Shown: positions 1-11,630, counted from the first letter of the stretch. The stretch: 64,000 bases of DNA from Nocardioides zhouii (GCF_004137345.1 NZ_SDWV01000015.1:47969-111968), one strand, 5' to 3'. The notes: generated by a model from the letters alone, not told the origin. Program-made: numbers and translations.

Positions 1-500
1 TGATGCAGCCCTCGAGCGTCGACGTACGCCTCGACCGGTTCTTCCGGGTCTTCGAGAACCACCGCTACCCGCACATCGACCCCATGGCCGACCAGTCCGA
101 GCTCACCCGCGAGGTCGAGCCGGAGGGCGACGAGCCGTTCATCCTGCACCCGGGTGAGTTCGTGCTCGGTTCGACGTACGAGGTCGTGTCGCTGCCCGAC
201 GACATCGCCGCGCGGGTCGAGGGCAAGTCGTCGCTCGGCCGGCTCGGCCTGCTGACCCACGCGACCGCCGGCTTCGTCGATCCCGGCTTCTCCGGTCACG
301 TCACCCTCGAGCTGGCCAACGTCGCGACCCTGCCGATCAAGCTCTACCCCGGCATGAAGATCGGCCAGTTCTGCTTCTTCCGGCTCTCCTCGCCCAGCGA
401 GCACCCCTACGGCTCGGCGAAGTACGGCTCGCGCTACCAGGGCCAACGCGGTCCCACCCCGAGCCGCTCGTTCCAGGGCTTCCACCGCACGCCGATCTGA
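1..500 (+). CDS. dcd: dCTP deaminase, 5'-truncated by window edge
   Basis: Deaminates dCTP; many actinobacterial members also hydrolyse the triphosphate and release dUMP directly, feeding dTMP synthesis in the cytoplasm. The frame is open to the left edge and the visible 165 residues begin at a [13 protein letters not shown] motif that lies about 25 residues into the usual ~190-residue protein, so only the N-terminus is missing. The core motif [18 protein letters not shown], with the catalytic Glu and the nucleotide-binding loop, is intact, as is the C-terminal [15 protein letters not shown] segment that closes over the substrate. It stands apart from the iron operon that follows 140 bases downstream. 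Confidence 0.95.
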   Translation, partial: MQPSSVDVRLDRFFRVFENHRYPHIDPMADQSELTREVEPEGDEPFILHPGEFVLGSTYEVVSLPDDIAARVEGKSSLGRLGLLTHATAGFVDPGFSGHVTLELANVATLPIKLYPGMKIGQFCFFRLSSPSEHPYGSAKYGSRYQGQRGPTPSRSFQGFHRTPI

Positions 501-589
501 GCGGACTGGCGAGAGGGTGGGCGTCCACATCGCTGGCCCCACAATTGCTTTACGGCACACCCGCGTTGCGTTAATGCTCCGAGTCGTGG

Positions 590-623
590 TTAGGGTGACC
601 TTAGTTAGGTCACCCTCACCTAG
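590..623 (+). promoter_or_regulatory. Double DtxR/IdeR-type iron box
   Basis: Bases 605-623 (TTAGGTCACCCTCACCTAG) match the 19-bp DtxR/IdeR consensus TTAGGTTAGGCTAACCTAA at 14 positions. A weaker, overlapping site at 590-608 matches at 11. A perfect 9-bp inverted repeat, AGGGTGACC (592-600) and GGTCACCCT (608-616), links the two. The element ends 17 bases before the ATG of the siderophore-binding lipoprotein, where an iron-loaded DtxR-family repressor would block transcription. The regulator itself is not in the window. Confidence 0.75.
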
Positions 624-640
624 ATCGACACGGAGTTCTG

Positions 641-1678
641 ATGAAGCGCACCCTCGCCGGGCCGGTCACCCTGGCCACCGTCCTCGCCGTCGCCCTCGCG
701 GGCTGCAGCACCGGGTCCACCAGCGACACCGGCACCGCCGCCGAGCCGACGGCGACGACCACCGCCGACGCCGACGCGTTCCCCGTCACCATCGAGCACG
801 CGCTCGGTGAGACGACGATCGAGTCGGAGCCGATGCGCGTCGCGACGCTGGGCTGGACCGACCAGGACCATGCGCTGTCGCTCGGGGTCGTGCCGGTCGG
901 CGCCACCAAGATCACGTGGGGCGGCACCGAGGCCGGGTCGACCGCGTGGTTCGACGCGGCCGTCGAGGAGGCCGGGGCCGAGGCGCCCGTGCGCTACGAC
1001 GACGCCGACGGTGCGCCGATCGACGAGGTCGCCGAGCTCGCGCCCGACCTGATCCTGGCGACCAACTCGGGCATCACCGAGGCGGAGTACGCCAAGCTCT
1101 CCAAGATCGCGCCGGTCGTGGCCTACCCCGAGGCTCCGTGGACCACCGACTGGAAGACGTCGCTCGAGATGGTCGGCGAGGCGCTGGGCCGCACCGCACT
1201 GGCCGACAAGGTCGAGGCCGACACCGAGGCGACGATCGAGGAGGCCAAGGCGGACAACCCCGAGCTCCAGGGCGCCGAGCTCATCTACGGCTACCTCGCC
1301 GCGACCGACCTGTCCATCGTCGGGATGTACGCCCCGGAGGACCCGCGGGTCTCGATCCTGCGCGACTTCGGGATGGTCGACGCACCGGCGGTGGCCGACG
1401 CGATCAAGCCCGGCGAGTTCTACGGCACGGTCTCCGCGGAGAAGTCCGCCGACCTCGACTCCGACGTCTTCCTGACCTGGGTGGACTCGCCGGACAGCGT
1501 CGAGACGATCGCCGGCGACAAGCTGCTGGGCCAGATCCCCGCGATCGCCAACGGCAACTGGTACGCCGAGACCGACAAGGCCAACGCGATGGCGTCGACC
1601 AACCCGACGCCCCTGTCGATCCCGGTGATCGTCAGCGACTTCCTGCCCCGCGTCGTCGAGGCGCTCGAGGGCGCCTGA
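641..1678 (+). CDS. Iron-siderophore ABC transporter substrate-binding lipoprotein
   Basis: Captures ferric siderophore outside the membrane and delivers it to the FepDG-like permease encoded next. The 345-residue protein opens with a lipoprotein signal (MKRTLAGPVTLATVLAVALA then GC), with the lipidated Cys at about residue 23, followed by a Thr/Ala-rich spacer. The remainder is a FecB/FepB-type (PF01497) binding fold, with the typical RVATLGWTDQD first strand and ELAPDLILATNSG motif. ATG at 641 has a GGAG ribosome site at 632-635. It is first in an operon of five genes with gaps of 2 bases or less, directly behind an iron box, so it should be induced under iron limitation. Which siderophore it binds cannot be read from the sequence. 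Confidence 0.9.
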   Translation: MKRTLAGPVTLATVLAVALAGCSTGSTSDTGTAAEPTATTTADADAFPVTIEHALGETTIESEPMRVATLGWTDQDHALSLGVVPVGATKITWGGTEAGSTAWFDAAVEEAGAEAPVRYDDADGAPIDEVAELAPDLILATNSGITEAEYAKLSKIAPVVAYPEAPWTTDWKTSLEMVGEALGRTALADKVEADTEATIEEAKADNPELQGAELIYGYLAATDLSIVGMYAPEDPRVSILRDFGMVDAPAVADAIKPGEFYGTVSAEKSADLDSDVFLTWVDSPDSVETIAGDKLLGQIPAIANGNWYAETDKANAMASTNPTPLSIPVIVSDFLPRVVEALEGA

Positions 1679-1680
1679 GC

Positions 1681-2715
1681 ATGACCGCGCTTGTCCCGAC
1701 CCGGGAGGACGTGACCGGCCCCCACGGGGGAGGGCCGGCACGTCGTCCCGCCCTGCCGGCCAGCGCCGCGATCGCCGTCGCGGTGCTGGCCGGTGCCGGC
1801 GTGCTGTCCCTGCTGGTCGGCGCCAACGCGGTCCCGCTCGACGCGCTGTGGGACGAGGGCCACCCGGCCCGCGCGATCGTCGAGGCCCGCTTCGAGCGCA
1901 CCCTCCTCGGCCTCGCGGTCGGCGCTGCGCTCGGCCTGGCCGGGGCGCTCATGCAGGGCCTGACCCGCAACCCGCTCGCCGACCCCGGGATCCTCGGCGT
2001 CAATGCCGGCGCGACCTTCGCGATGGTCATCGGGATGACGATGTTCGGCCTCGACGCGCTGGGCCAGTTCCTGCCGCTGGCCTTCGTCGGTGCCGCGGCC
2101 GCTGCCGTCCTCGTCCACGCCATCGCGTCGGTCGGCCGGGACGGCGCCACCCCGATGAAGCTCGCCATCACCGGCGCCGCCCTGAGCGCCGGCCTCGCGA
2201 GCTGGACCACCGGGCTGCTGCTGGCCGACCGCAAGACGATGGAGTCCTTCCGCTTCTGGCAGGTCGGCACGATCGGCGGCCGCGGCCTCGACGTCCTGGC
2301 CGTCGGCCTGCCGTTCCTCGTCGTCGGCGCGCTGCTCGCGCTTGCTGGCGCCCGCCTGCTCAACACCCTCGCCCTCGGCGAGGACCTGGCCCGCGGCCTC
2401 GGTCGCCGCACGACGCGCGACCGGCTGGTGATCGCCCTGGCCATCGTCCTGCTCGCCGGCACCGCCACCGCGCTCGCCGGGCCGATCGCCTTCGTCGGGC
2501 TCGTCGTGCCCCATGTCGTACGCGCGCTCGTCGGCCCCGACCACACGCGGGTGCTGCCGTTCTCGATGCTCGCCGGCGCGGCCCTCGTCGTCGTCGCCGA
2601 CACCGTCGGCCGGATCGTGCTGCCGCCCTCGGAGGTCCAGGTCGGCATCATGGCGGCCGCCGTCGGCGTGCCGGTCTTCATCGCGCTCATCCGGCGCACC
2701 GGGAGGGCGATGTGA
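1681..2715 (+). CDS. FecCD-family siderophore ABC permease (FepD-like)
   Basis: One half of the inner-membrane channel for ferric siderophore. The 344-residue protein starts at ATG 1681, two bases after the binding-protein stop. It has the hydrophobic pattern of the ten-helix FecCD family (PF01032). The family signatures GLTRNPLADPGILGVNAGA (about residues 95-115) and GPIAFVGLVVPH (about 270-280) are intact; the latter precedes the coupling region that contacts the ATPase. The final codons overlap the GTG start of the second permease by four bases (GTGA), indicating coupled translation and equal stoichiometry. Confidence 0.92.
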   Translation: MTALVPTREDVTGPHGGGPARRPALPASAAIAVAVLAGAGVLSLLVGANAVPLDALWDEGHPARAIVEARFERTLLGLAVGAALGLAGALMQGLTRNPLADPGILGVNAGATFAMVIGMTMFGLDALGQFLPLAFVGAAAAAVLVHAIASVGRDGATPMKLAITGAALSAGLASWTTGLLLADRKTMESFRFWQVGTIGGRGLDVLAVGLPFLVVGALLALAGARLLNTLALGEDLARGLGRRTTRDRLVIALAIVLLAGTATALAGPIAFVGLVVPHVVRALVGPDHTRVLPFSMLAGAALVVVADTVGRIVLPPSEVQVGIMAAAVGVPVFIALIRRTGRAM

Positions 2716-3770
2716 CCGCGATCCTCGAACGGCCCGTGGGGTCGGCGTCCCGCGATGCCAGTGACGTCGTACGCCGTGCCCGCCGCGGCCCGGCGCGCCA
2801 CCGTCGGCGGCTGTTGGCCGTGCTGTCCCTCGCCGTGGTCGGTGCCTTCGCGGTGCGGGTGCTGCTCGGCGACTACACCGTCACCATCCCCGACTTCGTC
2901 CGCATCGTCGGCGGCGAGAAGATCCCCGGCGCCACCTACATCGTGATGGAGTCCAAGCTCCCGCGGGCCGTGCTCGCCGTGCTCGTCGGCCTCGCCTTCG
3001 GCGTCGGCGGCGCGATCTTCCAGACCACGCTCCGCAACCCGCTCGCCAGCCCCGACATCGTCGGCGTGAGCCTCGGCGCCAGCGCTGCCGCGGTCTCGGC
3101 GATCGCGCTGGGCGGATGGTCCGGCTGGTCGGTGTCGCTTGCCGCGATCGGCGGTGCGGTCGGCGTCGCGCTCGCCGTACGCGCCGTCGCCGGCGACCAC
3201 GGCGGGTTCCGCCTCGTGCTCGCCGGCATCGGCCTCGCCGCCGCCATGCAGTCGGTCATCCAGTACGTCTTCACCCGCGTCGACGAGTGGGACGTCCAGC
3301 TGGTGCTGCGCTGGCTGACCGGCAGCGTCAACGGTGTCGACTGGGCGACCATCGGCCTGCTCGCCGCGGTCCTGGGCGTCCTGCTGCCGGCCACCGCCTG
3401 GGCCGCCCACTCGCTCGTCGCGACCGAGCTCGGCGACGACACCGCCGCCGGGCTGGGCGTCGGGCGCCGCCGCACCGACCTGCTGATGTTCCTCGGCGTG
3501 CTCCTCGTCGCCGTCGGCGTCGCCGCGGCCGGACCGGTGGCCTTCGTCGCCTTCCTGTCCGGCCCGATCGCGCGCGCCCTCAACCGCGGACGTACGACGC
3601 TCGCCGGCGCCGGGCTCGTCGGCGCGGTCATCGTGCTGGTCGCCGACTACGCCGGGGCGTACGCGTTCGCCGACCTCAACCTGCCGGTGGGCGTCGTCAC
3701 CGGCGCCTTCGGCGCACCGTTCCTGCTCTGGCTGCTCGCCCGCGACCACACCTCAAGGAGGGCGGCATGA
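2712..3770 (+). CDS. FecCD-family siderophore ABC permease (FepG-like)
   Basis: Second membrane subunit of the ferric-siderophore importer, 352 residues. The GTG start at 2712 overlaps the previous stop (GTGA). An Arg-rich cytoplasmic N-terminus precedes the first membrane span, and [21 protein letters not shown] and [14 protein letters not shown] are the counterparts of the signatures in its partner. It overlaps the ATPase gene by four bases. Family knowledge says the two permeases form a heterodimer of about 20 helices; the pairing here is inferred from order and overlap. Confidence 0.92.
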   Translation: MTAILERPVGSASRDASDVVRRARRGPARHRRRLLAVLSLAVVGAFAVRVLLGDYTVTIPDFVRIVGGEKIPGATYIVMESKLPRAVLAVLVGLAFGVGGAIFQTTLRNPLASPDIVGVSLGASAAAVSAIALGGWSGWSVSLAAIGGAVGVALAVRAVAGDHGGFRLVLAGIGLAAAMQSVIQYVFTRVDEWDVQLVLRWLTGSVNGVDWATIGLLAAVLGVLLPATAWAAHSLVATELGDDTAAGLGVGRRRTDLLMFLGVLLVAVGVAAAGPVAFVAFLSGPIARALNRGRTTLAGAGLVGAVIVLVADYAGAYAFADLNLPVGVVTGAFGAPFLLWLLARDHTSRRAA

Positions 3771-4621
3771 CCGTCACAGCTCAACCCACTGCCATTGACA
3801 CCCGCCTGGAGGCGAGCGCCCTGACGCTGGGCTACGCCGACACCGACGTCGTACGCGACCTGGACCTGCGGATCCCGCACGGCAAGGTCACCGTCGTCGT
3901 CGGCGCCAACGCGTGCGGCAAGTCCACGCTGCTCCGGGGACTGGCGCGGCTGCTCAAGCCGCGCTCGGGGGCGGTGCTGCTCGACGGCGAGGCGATCCAC
4001 CGGCTCCCGACCAAGCAGGTCGCCCGCACGCTCGGCCTGCTCCCGCAGAACCCGATCGCGCCCGAGGGCGTGACCGTCGCCGACCTCGTCGCCCGCGGCC
4101 GGCACCCGCACCACGGGGCCTTCGGGCGATGGACGTCGGAGGACGAACGGGCCGTCGCCGAGGCGCTGACCCTCACCGACACCCTCGAGCTGGCCGACCG
4201 CGTGGTCGACGAGCTGTCCGGGGGACAGCGCCAGCGCGTGTGGATCGCGATGGCGCTCGCCCAGGGCACCGACCTGCTCCTGCTCGACGAGCCGACGACG
4301 TACCTCGACGTCGCCCACCAGGTCGAGATGCTCGACCTCCTCGCCGAGCTCAACGCGCGCCGCGGCACCACGATCGTGATGGTGCTCCACGACCTCAACC
4401 TGTCCGCGCGGTACGCCGACCACCTCGTCGCGCTGCACACCGGCCGCGTGGTCGCGGAGGGCACGCCACGGCAGGTGGTGACCGAGGACGTCGTCCGGAC
4501 CGTCTTCGGCCTCGACAACCGGGTCATCGACGACCCCGTCTCGCACACCCCGCTCGTGGTGCCCGTCGGGCGCCACCGCCCCGCCGCCGATCCCGCCCCC
4601 GATCCCCAGGAGAACCGATGA
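3767..4621 (+). CDS. Siderophore ABC transporter ATP-binding protein (FepC-like)
   Basis: ATPase that powers the importer from the cytoplasmic face. The 284-residue protein shows a complete ABC domain: Walker [10 protein letters not shown] (about residues 46-54), signature LSGGQRQR (about 151-158), Walker B LLLLDEPT and the H-loop His in VLHDLN. The TTYLDVAHQ stretch after Walker B is typical of the iron-siderophore/B12/haem importer subfamily. ATG at 3767 overlaps the permease stop and is preceded by a strong AAGGAGG site at 3754-3760, the best ribosome site in the operon. The final four bases overlap the reductase start. Confidence 0.95.
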   Translation: MTVTAQPTAIDTRLEASALTLGYADTDVVRDLDLRIPHGKVTVVVGANACGKSTLLRGLARLLKPRSGAVLLDGEAIHRLPTKQVARTLGLLPQNPIAPEGVTVADLVARGRHPHHGAFGRWTSEDERAVAEALTLTDTLELADRVVDELSGGQRQRVWIAMALAQGTDLLLLDEPTTYLDVAHQVEMLDLLAELNARRGTTIVMVLHDLNLSARYADHLVALHTGRVVAEGTPRQVVTEDVVRTVFGLDNRVIDDPVSHTPLVVPVGRHRPAADPAPDPQENR

Positions 4622-5568
4622 CCGTGACCGCTGCCGTCCTGCCGATGCTGCTCGCCGACGTCGAGGTCGTCTCGGTCGAGCGGCTCAGCCCGACGTACGT
4701 CCGGGTCGAGCTCGGCGGCGCTGATCTGGCCGACTACGGCGTCGACGGAGACCGGTGGGACCAGCGGATCAAGCTGGTCTTCCCCGACCCCACGACCGGC
4801 GCGATCACGTCGACCGAGGGCGCCGACGAGTCCTGGTGGGCCACTTGGGTCGAGCGTCCGGCCTCCGAGCGCGGCCGCATGCGGACGTACACGATCCGCG
4901 ACGTCCGCGGCTCCGGCGAGCAGACGACCTTCGTCGTCGACATGGTGCTCCACCTCGAGGGCGACCTCGTCGGTCCGGGGTCGACGTGGGCCTCGCGGGC
5001 GGAGCCGGGCGACCGCATCGTGCTGCTCGCGCCGCGTCGCGGGTTCCCCTACGGCGGCATCGAGTTCACGCCTGCGCCCGGTGCGGACCTGCTGCTCGTG
5101 GGCGACGAGACGGCCGTCCCGGCGATCTGCACGGTGCTCGAGCAGCTGCCGGCCGACGCCCGCGGGAGGGCGTTCCTCGAGGTGCCGCTCGCGGCCGACG
5201 TGCTGGACGTACGCGGTCCGGCCGGGGTCGCGGTCGTGTGGATCGCCCGCGAGGGCGACCCGCTCGGCGTGGGCCTGCGCGACGCCGTGGTCGCGCACCT
5301 CGGCATCCCCGGTGCTGAGGTCGAGGTGGCGCCCGACGACGTCGACCCCGACCTGTGGGAGACGCCGTACTACTCCTCCTCGGGCGAGGAGGTCCCCGGT
5401 GCCCCAGGTCCGGAGGCGGCTTGCGCGGGCGGGACGTACGCCTGGATCGCGGGGGAGTCGAAGGTGGTCACCGGCCTGCGCCGCCATCTCGTCAACGATC
5501 TGGGCTTCGACCGCCGCCAGGTCGCCTTCATGGGCTACTGGCGCCGCGGTGTGGCCATGAAGTCCTGA
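4618..5568 (+). CDS. Siderophore-interacting protein, ferric-siderophore reductase
   Basis: Flavin/NAD(P)H-dependent reductase of the SIP/ViuB family that removes iron from the imported siderophore in the cytoplasm. The 316-residue protein has the FAD-binding motif RTYTIR at about residues 90-95, an NAD(P)H pocket signalled by VGDETAVPA (about 160-168), and the C-terminal [10 protein letters not shown] and FMGYWRRG motifs characteristic of the family. It starts at ATG 4618 inside the ATPase stop codon (ATGA). As the last operon gene it is followed by a strong hairpin at 5577-5601, so the unit handles iron capture, import and release. Confidence 0.93.
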   Translation: MTVTAAVLPMLLADVEVVSVERLSPTYVRVELGGADLADYGVDGDRWDQRIKLVFPDPTTGAITSTEGADESWWATWVERPASERGRMRTYTIRDVRGSGEQTTFVVDMVLHLEGDLVGPGSTWASRAEPGDRIVLLAPRRGFPYGGIEFTPAPGADLLLVGDETAVPAICTVLEQLPADARGRAFLEVPLAADVLDVRGPAGVAVVWIAREGDPLGVGLRDAVVAHLGIPGAEVEVAPDDVDPDLWETPYYSSSGEEVPGAPGPEAACAGGTYAWIAGESKVVTGLRRHLVNDLGFDRRQVAFMGYWRRGVAMKS

Positions 5569-5576
5569 ACGGCCTG

Positions 5577-5601
5577 ACGCCCGGACGGAGGGTCCGGGCG
5601 T
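5577..5601. terminator. Terminator hairpin after the siderophore operon
   Basis: A perfect 10-bp stem, ACGCCCGGAC (5577-5586) with GTCCGGGCGT (5592-5601), around a 5-base loop, nine bases after the reductase stop. There is no T-run, as is common in high-GC actinobacteria. It also lies just beyond the 3' end of the opposing minus-strand microprotein gene and may serve both directions. Confidence 0.75.
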
Positions 5602-5623
5602 GGGGCTGGTGCGTGGTTGCGGG

Positions 5624-5716
5624 TCAGCGGCGCTTGGGCGCGCGGGGCGAGTAGCGCACGCGCTCGGCGATGCGGTGACGGGCGATCAGCTCGATGTCGG
5701 TGAACGAGTCGTACAT
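5624..5716 (-). CDS. 30-residue basic microprotein
   Basis: A 30-codon reading frame starting MYDSFTDIEL and ending in an Arg/Lys/Pro-rich tail (RYSPRAPKRR). It has an excellent ribosome site, AAAGGAG, about seven bases before the ATG, which argues that it is translated. It is the third cistron of a minus-strand unit behind the DUF4097 gene (28-base gap). No catalytic domain is possible at this size; the first half is predicted amphipathic helix and the tail is cationic. It resembles the 43-residue product at 47410-47541 (shared DSF, then alternating Ile/Arg and VR). Function unknown. Confidence 0.6.
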   Translation of the reverse strand: MYDSFTDIELIARHRIAERVRYSPRAPKRR

Positions 5717-5744
5717 GGTCGTGCTCCTTTCGGTGAGGTTCGGA

Positions 5745-6578
5745 TCAGCTCTGGTGGAGGGTGACGTCGCCCGAGGCCGTGGTGGCGCGGACCTCGAGGA
5801 AGGGCTGGCCTTCGGCGGGCTCGCCGGTGCTCGGGAGGCTGGAGGACAGGCGGCCGCTGGCGGTTCGGACGTCGGTCCACACCGGGGTGCCCGACGCGAC
5901 GCCGATGCTGACGTCGCCACTCGCGGTCTTGGCGGTGACCCGGCCTGCGGAGGCCTGGGCGACCGTGAGGTCGCCCGACCCGGTCGTGAAGACGACGTCG
6001 CCGGTGACCGCGCCGATCTGGGCGTCGCCCGATCCGGTCTTGACGGCCACCTCGCCGCTCGCGGCGTCGACGCGTACGTCGCCACTGCCGGACGTGACGA
6101 CGAGGCCGGAGTCGGCGCGGCGGATGCGGATGTCGCCCGAGCCCGACTTGATGCGGGCGTCGCCGGCGAGGTGCTCGGCCGCGAGGTCGCCCGAACCCGA
6201 CTGCACGACGGTGTCACCGTCGACCACGTCGAGCGAGACGTCGCCGGAGCCGCTGTCGATCCGGGTGTCGGCGAAGCGGCCGTGGGTGGCGACGTCGCTG
6301 CTGCCGACCTTGGCGACCAGCGCACTGGCGACCGGGACCTCCACGACGATCTCGTGGCGGGGAGTCTTGCCGAAGAATCCGCCCGAGCCCTTGGGGGCGA
6401 TGATCGCGATCCTGTCGCCGAGGTCGCGGACGTCGAACTCCTCGGCGCGCTCGCCGGATATGCGGACGGTCGTCTCGATGGTGTCGGTGGCGGTCACGTC
6501 GACGGTGCCGCGGCCGTTCTCGACGTGGAGCTCGATCGGCTCGGGGGTGTCGAAGGTGAGGTCGAGGTGGTTGTTCAT
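5745..6578 (-). CDS. DUF4097-family beta-solenoid-like protein
   Basis: A 277-residue protein with no signal peptide or membrane span, so probably cytoplasmic. From about residue 105 it is built of short repeats of the form (S/T)(A/G)SGDV, each about 18-20 residues, the hallmark of the DUF4097/DUF4098 adhesin-like fold in which stacked beta strands form a solenoid. No enzyme residues are evident. In other actinobacteria this family often sits beside a HicB/Arc-type ribbon-helix-helix protein (recalled, not checked here), exactly as seen. The pair may be a regulator and its partner, but the biochemical role is unknown. Confidence 0.8.
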   Translation of the reverse strand: MNNHLDLTFDTPEPIELHVENGRGTVDVTATDTIETTVRISGERAEEFDVRDLGDRIAIIAPKGSGGFFGKTPRHEIVVEVPVASALVAKVGSSDVATHGRFADTRIDSGSGDVSLDVVDGDTVVQSGSGDLAAEHLAGDARIKSGSGDIRIRRADSGLVVTSGSGDVRVDAASGEVAVKTGSGDAQIGAVTGDVVFTTGSGDLTVAQASAGRVTAKTASGDVSIGVASGTPVWTDVRTASGRLSSSLPSTGEPAEGQPFLEVRATTASGDVTLHQS

Positions 6579-6653
6579 CGGGGTCTCCGGTCGGGTTGAG
6601 GGTGTGTTCGTCCGACGGGCCGGCCGGTGCCGGTCCGCGGTGAGGCGGTGGGT

Positions 6654-6671
6654 GGCCGCTCAGGGGCGGCC
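6654..6671 (-). terminator. Small GC hairpin between RHH and DUF4097 genes
   Basis: GGCCGC (6654-6659) and GCGGCC (6666-6671) form a 6-bp stem with a 6-base loop, nine bases after the RHH gene stop. In the 101-base gap it could attenuate transcription into the DUF4097 gene. It is short, so the call is weak. Confidence 0.3.
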
Positions 6672-6679
6672 GGGGCGGG

Positions 6680-7228
6680 TCAGAGCCAGCCGGTCATCCG
6701 GCGGTTTCCCTGCCCCTGTCTGCGGTTGGCGGCGAAGGGGTCGTAGCCCACGAAGGGGACGCTGCTCAGGTCGACGTCGATGTTGATGGAGTGCTCGTTG
6801 GTCGCGCTGCGCACGATCGCGACGAGCCAGGTGTTGAGGCTCTGCCCGGCGGCCGCGGCCTTCTCCTCGGCCCGCGCCTTGACGGCTTCGGGGATCCGGA
6901 GGGTGACCCGCGCCAGGTCGCCGTCCTCCTCCTCGGGAGGTGCCGGCGGCGCCGGCGGCGGGGGCGGCGCCGGCATCTCGGCGGGCGGTGCGATCTCGAC
7001 CACGAAGTCGAGCTCGCGACCCACCAGGCGTACGTCGACGCTGCCGTCCGGCAGCTCGGCGGTGATCTCGGCCGCGGCGTGGGAGATGGCCTCCATCAGC
7101 GCCAGGCGGGCGCTCGGGTCGAGCGCGTACGACAGCCGCTCGGCCGCCTGCTTCAGCTCGTCGCTGCCCGCCTCGGCCGCGGCGACCAGGTCGCGGCGAA
7201 GGGTGTCGACGTAGGGGGTGATGTCCAT
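6680..7228 (-). CDS. HicB/Arc-type ribbon-helix-helix DNA-binding protein
   Basis: About 182 residues from ATG 7228; a GTG at 7237 would add three. The N-terminal ~75 residues are a helical/beta region like HicB-family partners, followed by a Pro-rich hinge of Ala/Pro/Glu at about 93-110. A ribbon-helix-helix domain follows: beta strand ARVTLRIPE, then helix AVKARAEEKAAAAG and helix SLNTWLVAIVRSA, which binds DNA as a dimer. It heads the RHH-DUF4097-microprotein unit. Inverted repeats at 7240-7280, just upstream, are plausible autoregulatory sites. No HicA-like toxin is adjacent, so it is probably a transcription factor rather than half of a toxin-antitoxin pair. Confidence 0.75.
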   Translation of the reverse strand: MDITPYVDTLRRDLVAAAEAGSDELKQAAERLSYALDPSARLALMEAISHAAAEITAELPDGSVDVRLVGRELDFVVEIAPPAEMPAPPPPPAPPAPPEEEDGDLARVTLRIPEAVKARAEEKAAAAGQSLNTWLVAIVRSATNEHSINIDVDLSSVPFVGYDPFAANRRQGQGNRRMTGWL

Positions 7229-7239
7229 GCGCACCACTC

Positions 7240-7280
7240 TGACATCACAGTGACGTCATGTCAACACCATGGTGATGTCA
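7240..7280 (-). promoter_or_regulatory. Operator/promoter region of the RHH unit
   Basis: Perfect 9-bp arms TGACATCAC (7240-7248) and GTGATGTCA (7272-7280) flank a self-complementary TGACGTCA (7251-7258). Arm centres are 32 bp apart, about three helical turns, suiting cooperative RHH dimers. On the minus strand two TTGACA hexamers (7281-7276 and 7264-7259) are possible -35 boxes embedded in the repeats. Autorepression by the adjacent RHH protein is inferred. Confidence 0.5.
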
Positions 7281-7328
7281 ACTGGCGTCAGCGTGCCGTC
7301 ATGTTGGTGTCACGAGGGTGAAACGTCC

Positions 7329-7391
7329 GGTAGTCCGCATCAAAATTCTGGTCGCGAGCGCCGGTCCGCGAGCATTTTGCTGCGGACTACC
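7329..7391. other. 63-base long interrupted hairpin
   Basis: GGTAGTCCGCA (7329-7339) pairs perfectly with TGCGGACTACC (7381-7391). After one mismatch CAAAAT (7341-7346) pairs with ATTTTG (7374-7379), and TCGCG (7352-7356) with CGCGA (7367-7371). It begins seven bases beyond the stop of the Fe-S reductase gene and is the only AT-rich stem in this stretch. It may be the reductase terminator, a structured RNA or a mobile palindromic element. Confidence 0.5.
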
Positions 7392-7397
7392 TGGGTG

Positions 7398-10886
<3,489 letters not shown>

Positions 10887-11013
10887 GAAGGGCTGCTCCT
10901 CGGATCGGGCGTACTGAGCCGGAGCATATGGCCGCCGTGCACACCGACGGCAGGTCTCCCGCGCGTGAGAAGAATCCTACCCGCAGGTAACTTGAGCCGA
11001 CAGCGAGGTGCGA

Positions 11014-11313
11014 TCAGTTCACGATCGCGACGTTCTCCACCTCGATCTCGCGGGCGTCCTCGCGATAGGTCGCGAGCTTGGCCTTGACCTGGTCCAGAGC
11101 CTCGGTCAGCTTTTGGACCCCGTCGCGCAGCTTCTGCTGGTGCTCGAGGTGGGCGGCGTGGGAGTCGCTCGTCTCGTCCCAGCCGGGCGTGAGCGTCTCG
11201 ACCTGCTCGAGGAGCTCGTCGATCTGGGTGGTGATCGCCGTCGTCGCGTCGGCCAGGGCGGTCTCGATCGTGGAGAGGGATCCGTGGTGCACGACCAGGC
11301 CGCGCTCGCTCAT
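11014..11313 (-). CDS. WXG100-like type VII secretion protein
   Basis: 99 residues, the size of an EsxA/EsxB subunit. Two long helices flank a central turn PGWDETSDSH (about residues 43-52), where the Trp of the WXG motif is kept but Gly is replaced. The C-terminal half is an uninterrupted helix. It overlaps the upstream gene by four bases (ATGA), so the two are translated together and probably form a helical-hairpin heterodimer like EsxAB. It faces away from the effector operon that begins at 11757. No EccC or EccD secretion machinery is in the window. Confidence 0.65.
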   Translation of the reverse strand: MSERGLVVHHGSLSTIETALADATTAITTQIDELLEQVETLTPGWDETSDSHAAHLEHQQKLRDGVQKLTEALDQVKAKLATYREDAREIEVENVAIVN

Positions 11314-11630
11314 CGCGGGCCTCCGCCGAGCCGGTCGGCCAGCTGGCCGGCGCGTACGGCCTGCTCGACGTCGTTGGTCGCGTGCTCCTGGGCGACGTAC
11401 ATCAGGTTCTGCGAGTAGCCCTCGAGGATCGGGCCGATGGTGACGGCCACGTCGAACCAGGCGGTGATCGCCTCGCCGAAGCCGGCGGCGGCCTGGCCCT
11501 TGAAGCCGGAGCCGGCCTCGCTCTCGATGGTGGCGCCGAGGTCGCTCAGCGTCGTCTGCAGCGGCTCGATCGCCTCGGCGACGGCCTGGGCGGCCGCCTG
11601 CATCTCGGCGTAGACAAGTCCGACGGCCAC
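11310..11630 (-). CDS. WXG100-superfamily helical-hairpin partner protein
   Basis: 106 residues, nearly all predicted helix, with a central turn ESEAGSGFKGQAAAGFGEAI where a WXG protein would bend. Trp occurs a little later (ITAWFDVA). Size, helical pattern and the four-base overlap with the following WXG100-like gene support an Esx-type dimer partner. The C-terminus ends Leu-Gly-Gly-Gly-Pro-Arg with no clear YxxxD/E export signal; either partner might supply that. It is divergent from the plus-strand locus, with 126 bases between that could hold promoters for both. Confidence 0.6.
   Translation of the reverse strand: MAVGLVYAEMQAAAQAVAEAIEPLQTTLSDLGATIESEAGSGFKGQAAAGFGEAITAWFDVAVTIGPILEGYSQNLMYVAQEHATNDVEQAVRAGQLADRLGGGPR

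Noticed and set aside
1632..3749. A 705-codon minus-strand frame across both siderophore permeases
   Set aside because: Complement of two clear FecCD permeases; no motif and no ribosome site.
6601..6679. Possible riboswitch in the gap before the DUF4097 gene
   Set aside because: Only a 6-bp hairpin is visible; no conserved aptamer pattern.
6680..7237. HicB name implying a toxin-antitoxin pair
   Set aside because: No HicA-like small RNA-binding toxin is adjacent on either side; the next gene is DUF4097.
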